From Streptomyces fodineus (GTDB lineage Bacteria; Actinomycetota; Actinomycetes; Streptomycetales; Streptomycetaceae), in contig NZ_CP017248.1 in assembly GCF_001735805.1 (NCBI RefSeq), positions 7,192,001 to 7,256,000 of the forward strand: a stretch of 64,000 bases of DNA. The letters are read 5' to 3'. How positions within the stretch are numbered: the first letter of the stretch is position 1; each line of letters begins with the position of its first letter. Shown here in pieces: positions 54,005 through 62,780 of the stretch. Position numbers and translations under genes: made by a program. The notes below the pieces were generated by a model, which saw only the letters and a list, made by a program, of their open reading frames with translations, was not told the DNA's origin and searched no databases.

Positions 54005-54667
54005 TCAATTCAGGCGTCTCGAGGGTTTTGGTGATGACAGCGGGCTGTGGCTGCAGGCGACTTTCAGGGACTGGGAGAGGTGTTGTGCATAGCGCGTACC
54101 GAGGATGTAGCTGTGAATCTGCATTGCTCGCGCATTACGCAGGGTTACATCCAGGAAAGGCATCCCGGCGTCCATGGGTACTTTCCCGCATTGCGTCACG
54201 TGCATGGTTATCGTGATCTTGCGGTCCGAACCTGCCTTTGCCCGGAAGGGCGTTCGGGGAACCGTCACCAGGGAAAGTCCCGCGTACGGCTGGCTCACCC
54301 GGGTCACGGTGACCGGCGGCCCCGACTCCACGCTCAGTAGCACAGCGAAGCTGAAACTGCGCGGAGGGGCGCCCGCCGGAGTGGCCCGGCCGCCCACGTA
54401 CGCCACCTCCACCACCTGGGCGGGATAGGGCGCCGGCGGCGGGGGCGGCGGGGACGGCTGCTGGGGTCGGGTGGCGTAGAGATAGCCGCCGCCGGCCAGC
54501 AGGACGGCCGCCGTGCCGAATGCCAGGGTGGCGCGCCGGTGGCGGGCGTACCGGGCCGCCACGGCCGAGCGGATTCGGCCCGCACGGCGGGGAGTTGGGC
54601 CCACCGGCCGCCGGGCGTCCCACGCGCGCGTGCCCTCGCCGGGCTCCAGTGGGCCGATGCCGCTCAT
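54005..54667 (-). CDS. Membrane-anchored protein of unknown function with Pro-rich linker
   Basis: ATG 54667 overlaps the upstream stop (ATGA) and gives 220 residues. An Arg-rich cytoplasmic N-terminus (about 50 residues) precedes one membrane segment (LAFGTAAVLLAGGGYLYA). A PSPPPPPPAPYPAQ linker and a beta-rich extracytoplasmic domain follow (VTVTRVSQPYAGLSLV, KITITMHVTQCG, MPFLDVTLRN). I do not recognise the family. It pairs with the Cys-rich gene upstream. Confidence 0.7.
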   Translation of the reverse strand: MSGIGPLEPGEGTRAWDARRPVGPTPRRAGRIRSAVAARYARHRRATLAFGTAAVLLAGGGYLYATRPQQPSPPPPPPAPYPAQVVEVAYVGGRATPAGAPPRSFSFAVLLSVESGPPVTVTRVSQPYAGLSLVTVPRTPFRAKAGSDRKITITMHVTQCGKVPMDAGMPFLDVTLRNARAMQIHSYILGTRYAQHLSQSLKVACSHSPLSSPKPSRRLN

Positions 54668-55080
54668 TGCCGGGGCCCGCCGCTCGGGGAGCCGTGACGG
54701 TAGCGCTCGGTGCAGGCGATGCATGTCTGACGGCCGATCAATTCATCGGCGCCACCTGCATCTTGACGTCGTCTCATGGTGCGGGCCGCGTCCACGACGT
54801 CCCGCGGGATCGCGTATCGCCCATGGGACAGGCCCATCGACCGGTAATCGCCGTAGGTGCCGCCGTCGAGCACCTCACGGGACCAGGGTGCGACGAGACG
54901 GGTGCACAGATCGGCGTCGCAGGTCTTCGAGGGGGAGCCGGAGGTCTTCGAGGGGGAGGGGCGTGCGGACCTCCCGGCACCGGCGGGCCCGTCGCAGGCC
55001 GTCGTGCACAGCAGGGCCGGCAGCGCCGGCCCGAGCACCGGGAACCTCGCCCCCGGCCGGGGGTCCCCTCGCCGTCCCAT
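54664..55080 (-). CDS. Small exported or lipoprotein-like hypothetical protein
   Basis: This 138-residue protein has a hydrophobic N-terminal stretch (FPVLGPALPALLCTTAC, about 13-29) that could be a signal peptide with a poor lipobox. A Ser/Pro/Lys segment with a repeated KTSGSPSKT pattern follows, then several Cys (CDADLCTR, CIACTERY) that could form disulfides. The stop overlaps the start of the next gene. No ribosome site is obvious before ATG 55080. The family is not recognised. Confidence 0.6.
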   Translation of the reverse strand: MGRRGDPRPGARFPVLGPALPALLCTTACDGPAGAGRSARPSPSKTSGSPSKTCDADLCTRLVAPWSREVLDGGTYGDYRSMGLSHGRYAIPRDVVDAARTMRRRQDAGGADELIGRQTCIACTERYRHGSPSGGPRQ

Positions 55081-55133
55081 GAGCCGAAGCTACGGGCAGG
55101 GGCGGCGAGGGGCAACGGTCCGGTGCGAGCCGT

Positions 55134-55625
55134 TCAGTCCGCGGTGGGCGGCACCTGCGCCGCGTCGGCCGGCCGGACGTCCCGCAGCAGGCAGGTCAGC
55201 CGGGCGCTGCACACCCGGCGGCCCTGCTCGTCGCTGATCACGATCTCGTATGTCGCCGTCGAACGGCCCCGGTGCACCGGCGTGGCCACACCGGTCACCA
55301 GGCCCGAGCGAACCCCTCTGTGGTGCGTGCAGTTCAGGTCCACGCCGACCGCGATCTTCGAGCTGCCGCCGTGCAGCATGGAGCCGACCGAGCCGAGGGT
55401 CTCCGCCAGCACCGCGGAGGCGCCTCCGTGCAGCAGGCCGTACGGCTGGGTGTTGCCCTCCACCGGCATCGTCCCGACGACCTTCTCCGCCGAGGCCTCC
55501 AGGATCTGTACACCCATCCGCGTGCCGAGGTGCCCGGCCGAGAACAGGGCGGGCAGATCGACACCGAGCGCCGCGTACTCGTCGATGACCTCCTGCGGAA
55601 ACGTCACTCGCTGCTGCTCACCCAT
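55134..55625 (-). CDS. PaaI-type hotdog thioesterase
   Basis: ATG 55625 (ggag 9 nt upstream) gives 163 residues; ATG 55646 is an alternative. The hotdog-fold core is GNTQPYGLLHGGASAVLAETLGS, with the catalytic Asn/Gly/Glu pattern of PaaI and menaquinone-type thioesterases, and VGVDLNCTHHRGVRSG forms the next strand. It should hydrolyse an aromatic or short acyl-CoA. It lies 33 nt after polarity changes with small genes on one side and the oxidoreductase gene on the other, all minus strand. Confidence 0.88.
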   Translation of the reverse strand: MGEQQRVTFPQEVIDEYAALGVDLPALFSAGHLGTRMGVQILEASAEKVVGTMPVEGNTQPYGLLHGGASAVLAETLGSVGSMLHGGSSKIAVGVDLNCTHHRGVRSGLVTGVATPVHRGRSTATYEIVISDEQGRRVCSARLTCLLRDVRPADAAQVPPTAD

Positions 55626-55679
55626 GGGCCCCGCTCCGTTCGTCATGCCGTGCGACCTGTCTTCTGGCTGAGCAAACGC

Positions 55680-57992
55680 TCAGTCGGTCGCCGATTGTTC
55701 CAGACGGCCCGCGGCGCTCTCCGCGTGGTCTTCGAGTCGTACGACCACGGACTTGCTGGCCGGAGTGTTGCTCGTGTCGGCGGTGGCGTCGAGCGGGACC
55801 AGGACGTTCGTCTCGGGGTAGTACGCCGCCGCGCAGCCCCGGGTCGTCGGGTAGTGCACGACGCGGAAACCGGGCGCCCGCCGCTCCACGCCGTCCCTCC
55901 ACTCGCTCACCAGGTCGACGTACGACCCCTCGGCGAACCCCAGCGCCCGCGCGTCCTCGGGGTGCACCAGCACCACCCGGCGGCCGCCCGTGATGCCCCG
56001 GTACCGGTCGTCCAGGCCGTAGATCGTGGTGTTGTACTGGTCGTGCGAGCGCAGGGTCTGCAACAGCAGCCGGCCCTCGGGCAGTTCGGGATACTCCACC
56101 GGCGCCGCCGTGAAGTTCGCCTTGCCCGTGGCGGTCGGGAAACGGCGCTCGTCGCGCGGGGCGTGCGGCAGCGCGAAGCCGCCGGGCCGGGCCACGCGCG
56201 CGTTGAAGTCCGCGAAACCGGGGACCACGCGCGCGATGCGGTCACGGATCGCCGCGTAGTCCTTCTCGAACTCCTCCCACGGCACCACGCTGCGCTCGCC
56301 GAGCACACGGCGCGCGAGACCGCAGATGATCGCGGGCTCGGACTTCAGGCGCGGGCTCGCCGGCGCCAGCCGCCCGCGCGAGGCGTGCACCATGCCCATC
56401 GAGTCCTCGACGGTCACGAACTGCTCGCCACCGGCCTGCAGGTCCCGCTCGGTGCGGCCCAGCGTGGGCAGGATCAGCGCCCGCGCGCCCGTGACGACAT
56501 GCGAGCGGTTGAGCTTGGTCGACACATGCACCGTCAGCCGCGCCCGCCGCATCGCGGCCTCGGTCACCTCGGTGTCGGGGGAGGCGGAGACGAAGTTGCC
56601 GCCCATGGCGAAGAACACCTTCGCCTCGCCGTCGCGCAGCGCACGGATGGCCCGTACGACGTCGAAGCCGTGCTCGCGCGGCGGCGCGAACCCGAACTCC
56701 TTCTCCAGCGCGTCCAGGAAGGCCGGCGCGGGCCGCTCGAAGATGCCCATGGTGCGGTCGCCCTGGACGTTGCTGTGCCCGCGCACCGGGCACACCCCCG
56801 CGCCCGGCCGCCCGATGTTGCCGCGTAGCAGCAGGAAGTTGACCACCTCGCGGATGGTCGGCACGGCGTGCTTGTGCTGGGTGAGACCCATGGCCCAGCA
56901 CACGATGGTCCGCTGCGAGGCGAGCACCATGCCGAGGGCCTGCTCGATCTCCGCGCGCGTGAGGCCGGTCGCCTTCAGGGTCTCGTCCCAGTCGGCGGCG
57001 CGCGCGACCTCGGCGAACTCCTCGAAGCCATGGGTGTGTTCGCGGACGAACCCCTCGTCGACCGCGCCGTCCGTCTGGAGGATGAGCTTGTTCAGGAGCC
57101 GGAAGAGCGCCTGGTCGCCACCGATGCGGATCTGCAGGAACAGATCGGTGAGTGCCGCGCCCTTCAGCAGACCCTGTGGAGTCTGCGGGTTCTTGAACCG
57201 CTCCAGGCCGGCCTCGGGCAGCGGATTGACGCTGATGATCTTCGCGCCGTTCGCCTTGGCCTTCTCCAGCGCCGTGAGCATGCGCGGATGGTTCGTCCCC
57301 GGGTTCTGCCCGGCGACGATGATCAGGTCGGCCCGGTACAGATCCTCCAGCAGGACGCTGCCCTTGCCGATGCCGATGGTCTCGCTGAGCGCCGACCCGG
57401 ACGACTCGTGGCACATGTTGGAGCAGTCCGGCAGGTTGTTCGTGCCCAGCTCGCGCGCGAAGAGCTGGTACAGGAACGCGGCCTCGTTGCTGGTACGGCC
57501 CGAGGTGTAGAAGACCGCCTCGTCGGGGGAGGAGAGGGCGGCGATCTCCTCGGCGACGATGCCGAAGGCGCGCTCCCAGGTGACCGGCTCGTAGTGCGTG
57601 CCGCCCTCCGGGAGGTACATGGGGTGCGTGAGACGGCCCTGCTGCCCCAGCCAGTAGCCGCTGCGGCCGGCCAGGTCGGCGACGGGGTGCGCGGCGAAGA
57701 ACTCCGGGGTGACCCGGCGCAGGGTGGCCTCCTCGGCCACCGCCTTCGCGCCGTTCTCGCAGAACTCCACCTTGTTCCGGTGGTCCGGCTCCGGCCAGGC
57801 GCAGCCCGGGCAGTCGAACCCGTCCTTCTGGTTCACCCGCAGCAACGTCAGCGCCGTGCGCCGCACGCCCATCTGCTGCTGGGCGATGCGCAGGGTGTGC
57901 CCGATGGCGGGCAGCCCCGCGGCCGCGTGCTTCGGCTCCGCGACCTGCGGCGCGTCCTGAACCGGATCACCCTTGGGCGGCTTCGTCGCCAT
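55680..57992 (-). CDS. FdhF/YdeP-family molybdopterin oxidoreductase
   Basis: ATG 57992 (aagggga site) gives 770 residues. An N-terminal CPGC...C pattern (GFDCPGCAWPEP, then EFCENG) fits a single Fe-S centre. The molybdopterin domains follow: SGRTSNEAAFLYQLFARELGTNN, CHESSGSALSE, VAGQNPGTNHPRM and RGHSNVQGDRTMG. The C-terminal molydop-binding domain includes DQYNTTIYG. YdeP-type proteins resemble formate dehydrogenase alpha chains, but the reaction is unproven, and no accessory fdhD or beta subunit is next to it. It diverges from polA. Confidence 0.9.
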   Translation of the reverse strand: MATKPPKGDPVQDAPQVAEPKHAAAGLPAIGHTLRIAQQQMGVRRTALTLLRVNQKDGFDCPGCAWPEPDHRNKVEFCENGAKAVAEEATLRRVTPEFFAAHPVADLAGRSGYWLGQQGRLTHPMYLPEGGTHYEPVTWERAFGIVAEEIAALSSPDEAVFYTSGRTSNEAAFLYQLFARELGTNNLPDCSNMCHESSGSALSETIGIGKGSVLLEDLYRADLIIVAGQNPGTNHPRMLTALEKAKANGAKIISVNPLPEAGLERFKNPQTPQGLLKGAALTDLFLQIRIGGDQALFRLLNKLILQTDGAVDEGFVREHTHGFEEFAEVARAADWDETLKATGLTRAEIEQALGMVLASQRTIVCWAMGLTQHKHAVPTIREVVNFLLLRGNIGRPGAGVCPVRGHSNVQGDRTMGIFERPAPAFLDALEKEFGFAPPREHGFDVVRAIRALRDGEAKVFFAMGGNFVSASPDTEVTEAAMRRARLTVHVSTKLNRSHVVTGARALILPTLGRTERDLQAGGEQFVTVEDSMGMVHASRGRLAPASPRLKSEPAIICGLARRVLGERSVVPWEEFEKDYAAIRDRIARVVPGFADFNARVARPGGFALPHAPRDERRFPTATGKANFTAAPVEYPELPEGRLLLQTLRSHDQYNTTIYGLDDRYRGITGGRRVVLVHPEDARALGFAEGSYVDLVSEWRDGVERRAPGFRVVHYPTTRGCAAAYYPETNVLVPLDATADTSNTPASKSVVVRLEDHAESAAGRLEQSATD

Positions 57993-58219
57993 CGCACGGT
58001 CCCCTTCGACTGCGTGTGCCAAGTACGATGCCGATCCTCCCACGGGCCACCGACAACGGAGCCGTCGCCCTGCAACGGCGATCAGCTAGGCCGTGGTGCC
58101 CGGCGGTGCCGAACTCCCCGCAACCACTCCCGACCCCGCCGGCAACACACTCGGTGACGGACCGGCAACCCTCGGCACCCCGGACCGGAGTGTCAGTGCG
58201 GCGTGGCAGGATCGAGGGC

Positions 58220-60946
58220 GTGGCAGAGACAGCATCGAAGAAGACCGACAAGACCCCCGGCGGTACCCGCCCCCGGCTGATGCTCATGGACGGGCACTCA
58301 CTGGCCTACCGCGCGTTCTTCGCGCTGCCCGCGGAGAACTTCACGACCGCGACCGGCCAGCCGACGAACGCGATCTACGGTTTCGCGTCGATGCTGGCCA
58401 ACACCCTGCGTGACGAGGAGCCCACGCACTTCGCCGTGGCCTTCGACGTCTCGCGCAAGACCTGGCGCTCCGAGCGCTTCACCGAGTACAAGGCCAACCG
58501 CTCCAAGACCCCCGACGAGTTCAAGGGCCAGGTCGAGCTGATCGGCGAGCTCCTCGACGCGATGCACGCCCCCCGCTTCGCCGTCGAGGGGTACGAGGCG
58601 GACGACGTCATCGCCACCCTCGCCACCCAGGCCGAGGCCGAGGGCTTCGAGGTGCTGATCGTCACCGGCGACCGCGACTCCTTCCAGCTGGTCACCGAGA
58701 ACACCACCGTGCTCTACCCGACCAAGGGCGTCTCGGAGCTGACCCGGTTCACCCCGGAGAAGGTTTTCGAGAAGTACGGATTGACCCCCGCCCAGTACCC
58801 GGACTTCGCGGCCCTGCGCGGCGACCCGTCCGACAACCTCCCCGGCATCCCCGGCGTCGGCGAGAAGACCGCCGCGAAGTGGATCAACCAGTTCGGCTCG
58901 TTCGGGGAACTGGTCGAGCGCGTCGACGAGGTCAAGGGCAAGGCCGGGCAGAACCTCCGCGACCACCTGGAGTCCGTCAAGCTCAACCGCGTCCTCACCG
59001 AGCTGGAGCGCCAGGTCGAGCTGCCGAGGCCGGTCACCGACCTGGAGCGGGCCCCGTACGACCGCAAGGCCGTCGCGATGGTCCTGGACACCCTGGAGAT
59101 CCGCAACCCGTCCCTGCGCGAGCGCCTCTTCGCCGTCGACCCCGGCTCCGAGGAGGCCGAGGCCACCCCGGTCACGGTGGACGGCGTGGAGATCGACGGC
59201 AAGATCCTGCGCACCGGCGAGCTGGCCCCCTGGCTCGCCGGGCACGGCGCCGAGACCCTGGGCGTCGCCACCGTCGGCACCTGGGCGCTGGGCACCGGCT
59301 CGGTCGCCGAGGTCGCCCTGGCCGCGGCCGGGGGAGCGGCCGCCTGGTTCGACCCGGCCGAGCTGGACGAGGCCGACGAGAACGCGTTCGCGGCCTGGCT
59401 GGCGGATGCCGGCCGCCCCAAGGTGTTCCACAACGCCAAGGGCGCCATGCGCGTCTTCGCCGAGCACGGCTGGTCCGTCGAGGGCGTGAGCATGGACACC
59501 GCGCTCGCCGCCTACCTGGTCAAGCCGGGCCGCCGCTCCTTCGACCTGGACGCGCTGTCCCTGGAGTACCTGCACCGCGAGCTGGCGCCCGCCGCCGCGG
59601 CCGACGGCCAGCTGGCCTTCGGCACCGACGACGGCGCCGAGGCCGAGGCCCTGATGGTCCAGGCCCGCGCGGTCCTCGACCTCGGTACGGCCTTCGAGAC
59701 GCGCCTCGAGGAGGTCGGCGCGGCCGACCTCCTGCGCGACATGGAGCTGCCCACCTCCGCCCTGCTCGCCCGCATGGAGCGCCACGGCATCGCGGCCGAC
59801 CGCGCGCACCTCGAAGCGATGGAGCAGACCTTCGCGGGCGCGGTGCAGCAGGCCGTGAAGGAGGCCCACGCGGCGGCCGGCCACGAGTTCAACCTGGGCT
59901 CACCCAAGCAGCTCCAGGAGGTCCTCTTCGGCGAGCTCGCCCTGCCGAAGACCAAGAAGACCAAGACCGGCTACACCACCGACGCCGACGCCCTGGCCTG
60001 GCTCGCCACCCAGACCGACAACGAACTCCCGGTGATCATGCTCCGCCACCGCGAGCAGGCGAAGCTTCGGGTCACGGTCGAGGGCCTGATCAAGACGATC
60101 GCGGGCGACGGCCGTATCCACACCACGTTCAACCAGACGGTCGCCGCCACCGGCCGGCTGTCCTCCACGGACCCGAACCTGCAGAACATCCCGGTCCGCA
60201 CGGACGAGGGCCGGGCGATCCGCCGCGGTTTCGTGGTCGGTGAGGGCTTCGAGTCCCTGATGACCGCCGACTACAGCCAGATCGAGCTGCGCGTGATGGC
60301 CCACCTGTCCGAGGACGAGGGCCTGATCCGGGCGTTCACCTCCGGCGAGGACCTGCACACCACGGCCGCCTCCCAGGTGTTCGGCGTCGAGCCCGCCGCG
60401 GTGGACGCGGAGATGCGCCGCAAGATCAAGGCGATGTCGTACGGCCTGGCCTACGGCCTCTCCGCCTTCGGCCTGTCCCAGCAGCTGAACATCGAGGCGG
60501 CGGAGGCGCGCGCCCTGATGGACGCGTACTTCGAGCGCTTCGGCGGTGTCCGGGACTATCTGCGCCGGGCGGTCGACGAGGCGCGGGCCACGGGCTACAC
60601 GGCGACGCTCTTCGGGCGCCGGCGTTACCTCCCCGACCTCAACAGCGACAACCGCCAGCGCCGCGAGGCGGCCGAGCGCATGGCCCTCAACGCGCCCATC
60701 CAGGGCACGGCGGCGGACATCGTCAAGATCGCCATGCTCAAGGTGGACAGCGCCCTGCGGGCGGCGGACCTGAAGTCCCGCATGCTCTTGCAGGTCCACG
60801 ACGAAATCGTCCTGGAGATCGCCCCCGGCGAGCGAGCGGCCGCGGAGCGGATCGTCCGCCACGAAATGTCCACCGCCGTCCAGCTCCGCGCCCCCCTGGA
60901 CGTCTCGGTGGGCGCCGGTCCGGACTGGGAGTCGGCAGCGCATTAG
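58220..60946 (+). CDS. polA: DNA polymerase I PolA
   Basis: GTG 58220 gives 908 residues. The N-terminal 5'-3' nuclease domain runs to about 290: LMLMDGHSLAYRAFF, VTGDRDSFQLV, LRGDPSDNLPGIPGVGEKTA. The central 3'-5' exonuclease-like domain lacks the DxE proofreading motif in the usual place. The polymerase domain has motif A DYSQIELRVMAH, motif B RRKIKAMSYGLAYGLS and motif C LQVHDEIVLE. It fills gaps and removes RNA primers. The open frame extends upstream to 58016, but this start has a gaggg site and matches the family. Confidence 0.96.
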   Translation: MAETASKKTDKTPGGTRPRLMLMDGHSLAYRAFFALPAENFTTATGQPTNAIYGFASMLANTLRDEEPTHFAVAFDVSRKTWRSERFTEYKANRSKTPDEFKGQVELIGELLDAMHAPRFAVEGYEADDVIATLATQAEAEGFEVLIVTGDRDSFQLVTENTTVLYPTKGVSELTRFTPEKVFEKYGLTPAQYPDFAALRGDPSDNLPGIPGVGEKTAAKWINQFGSFGELVERVDEVKGKAGQNLRDHLESVKLNRVLTELERQVELPRPVTDLERAPYDRKAVAMVLDTLEIRNPSLRERLFAVDPGSEEAEATPVTVDGVEIDGKILRTGELAPWLAGHGAETLGVATVGTWALGTGSVAEVALAAAGGAAAWFDPAELDEADENAFAAWLADAGRPKVFHNAKGAMRVFAEHGWSVEGVSMDTALAAYLVKPGRRSFDLDALSLEYLHRELAPAAAADGQLAFGTDDGAEAEALMVQARAVLDLGTAFETRLEEVGAADLLRDMELPTSALLARMERHGIAADRAHLEAMEQTFAGAVQQAVKEAHAAAGHEFNLGSPKQLQEVLFGELALPKTKKTKTGYTTDADALAWLATQTDNELPVIMLRHREQAKLRVTVEGLIKTIAGDGRIHTTFNQTVAATGRLSSTDPNLQNIPVRTDEGRAIRRGFVVGEGFESLMTADYSQIELRVMAHLSEDEGLIRAFTSGEDLHTTAASQVFGVEPAAVDAEMRRKIKAMSYGLAYGLSAFGLSQQLNIEAAEARALMDAYFERFGGVRDYLRRAVDEARATGYTATLFGRRRYLPDLNSDNRQRREAAERMALNAPIQGTAADIVKIAMLKVDSALRAADLKSRMLLQVHDEIVLEIAPGERAAAERIVRHEMSTAVQLRAPLDVSVGAGPDWESAAH

Positions 60947-61246
60947 CCTGCGGCGGTTCGCGGGTGGGGGGCGGTGCGGCCGAGGCCGGCCGCACCGCCC
61001 CCCACCCGACCGCGGCGGCCCTGCGAGCCGACGCCGACCCGGTCTTCTGTGCTGCAACGCCGCTTGACTCCGACGGCGCAATCCGGCGGGGCCGACCCCG
61101 CCGCAACCCGTACGTCCACCCCACCCCACCAGCCCAGGAATCCGGTGCCCGCACGGCGCAAGTCGGCCGAACCCCCTCAAGGGCCCGTCACTCACGTGGC
61201 CCCCGTCAAAACGCCCCCCACCCCCCACAGCCGCAAAACTGCGAGC

Positions 61247-61687
61247 ATGGGTATACGCATGCTTCACCGCCGGACGCCCGATGCAGACCTCCGGGCCTGG
61301 GCGGACACCGCCTCGGCGCAGGCCATGCCCGCCTCGCCGGTCCCGGCCCTCGTGGCCGACGCAAGCACCGCCCGCATCCCCGCCGACCTGGCCGTGACCG
61401 TCCGCAAGGCCGCCACGGACCTCCGGCACAGACTCACCGGCCTGACCGCCTGCGTGGGCCACGCGCCGGACTGGCGCCAGTGGGCCGACCTCGCCCGCGG
61501 CTACCTCGCCCTCGCGCTCACCGCGATCCCGAGACCGCGCCCCCGGCGCACCCTCACCGTCTTCGTCGCGTCCCTCACCGAGCGACCGGCCGCCCCCGGC
61601 CGGAACCGACCACCCCACCGGGATCACCGGGATCATCCGGCCCCCCTGGACCGTCCGGAACCAGGCCCGGACGACGCCGCCTCCTGA
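61247..61687 (+). CDS. Hypothetical protein, convergent with the DUF4184 gene
   Basis: ATG 61247 gives 146 residues. The core (about 15-105) is helical: LRAWADTASAQAMPAS, VRKAATDLRHRLTGLTACVGH, WADLARGYLALALTAIP. A Pro/Arg/Asp-rich tail follows. No domain is recognised. The start could also be ATG 61259. Its 3' end overlaps that of the minus-strand gene by 113 nt, which is unusual; either tail could be shorter than annotated. Confidence 0.6.
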   Translation: MGIRMLHRRTPDADLRAWADTASAQAMPASPVPALVADASTARIPADLAVTVRKAATDLRHRLTGLTACVGHAPDWRQWADLARGYLALALTAIPRPRPRRTLTVFVASLTERPAAPGRNRPPHRDHRDHPAPLDRPEPGPDDAAS

Positions 61688-62465
61688 CCCCGACGGCGTA
61701 CAGCACGAGCCCCAGGACCAGCCCGGCGCCCACGCCGAAGCACAGGGTGGGCACCAGATCCCACAGCCGCTCCGGCGCGCCCGTCAGCGCCCACCAGCGC
61801 GCCACCCGCTGCGCCGCCCCGGCCACCGCGCACCCGCCGAGCACCGCGCCGGCCCACCACCGGTCCCGCACGGACAGCACCGGCACCCCCACCGGCTCCC
61901 CGCCCGGCGCCCGCCGCAGCGCATACGCGGCGAACACCGCGAGCACGACCGCACCCGCCACGGACGAGCCGTACTGCAGCCACGAGAACAGCGGCATGCC
62001 CGCGAGACGGTCCCGCTCGATGGCCGGAATCAGCCGCGTCCCCCAGCGCCCGTCATGCGTGAAGGCGTCCCACACCACATGGGTCAGCCCACCCAGCACG
62101 GCGGAGACGTACCACCGCGTCACCGTGACGGCCCCTACACGCGCGCGTGGCGCACCGCAGCGCAGCAGCAGCGCCGGCCGTCCCTGCCAGGCCCGGGGCA
62201 GCAGCGCGAGCAGCGGTTCGCGGACGAGCAGCCACAACCCCACCAGCGCCCAGGTGATGAGCACGTCGACCGTGAAGACCCCGGCGAACGAGTGCGTCAC
62301 CGCGCCGAATTCCATGCCGCCCGGCAGGACACTCGCCGCGTAGAAGGTCATGTCGGGCGCGAAGGAGCCCGCGACGAGCACCGCCGGCACCAGCGGGCCA
62401 CGGCCGCCGCCGTCCCGGCGTACCCCGGGCAGGACGGCCGCCGCATGGCTGAGTGTGAACGGCAA
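61575..62465 (-). CDS. DUF4184 membrane protein
   Basis: The 296-residue protein begins with the DUF4184 hallmark MPFTLSHAAAVLP and has FAPDMTFYA and the metal-hydrolase-like HVVWDAFTHDGRWGT. About six membrane segments are present. The family is related to membrane-bound metal-dependent hydrolases (YdjM/DUF457 type). Its function is unknown. It is convergent and overlapping with the plus-strand gene before it and diverges from the lytic transglycosylase gene. Confidence 0.85.
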   Translation of the reverse strand: MPFTLSHAAAVLPGVRRDGGGRGPLVPAVLVAGSFAPDMTFYAASVLPGGMEFGAVTHSFAGVFTVDVLITWALVGLWLLVREPLLALLPRAWQGRPALLLRCGAPRARVGAVTVTRWYVSAVLGGLTHVVWDAFTHDGRWGTRLIPAIERDRLAGMPLFSWLQYGSSVAGAVVLAVFAAYALRRAPGGEPVGVPVLSVRDRWWAGAVLGGCAVAGAAQRVARWWALTGAPERLWDLVPTLCFGVGAGLVLGLVLYAVGVRRRRRPGLVPDGPGGPDDPGDPGGVVGSGRGRPVAR

Positions 62466-62780
62466 CAGGGCTCCCTGGAACGGTCGTCGGCCGTGGTGCC
62501 GAGCCGGTGATCACGTCCGTCCAGTATGCGGGACCACCGCCCGGGGCCGTAGGCGGCAACGAGAGTTGGCCAACCGGTGAAAACCGGCTCGAACGGGTCC
62601 CGACAGGCAGCAAGTTGCCGTAGGGTCACCTGCGGCGCCGCGCCGGGCGCGCGATAGCACACACAGCGCACGGACGGAAGGGCGCGACAGAGGCAACCGG
62701 ATCGCCGGGGCAACCGTCACACCAGGGCGAGCAAGACCGACGGATACGGACGCGGGGCGTCCACGGGAGGGGTTCACTCG
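62466..62780 (+). promoter_or_regulatory. Promoter and possible structured leader of the lytic transglycosylase gene
   Basis: This 315-nt gap holds no gene. It contains a ccggt-gaaa-accgg hairpin (62574-62587), a segment tcccgacaggcagcaag then ttgccgtaggg (about 62609-62636) and two ggcaaccg repeats (62692, 62709). Cell-wall hydrolase genes of Streptomyces often have c-di-AMP (ydaO) riboswitches in such leaders. The resemblance here is only partial, so this is a suggestion. Confidence 0.35.

Noticed and set aside
58016..58219. N-terminal extension of PolA
   Set aside because: The extra 68 residues are low-complexity and lack a ribosome site; GTG 58220 fits the family start.
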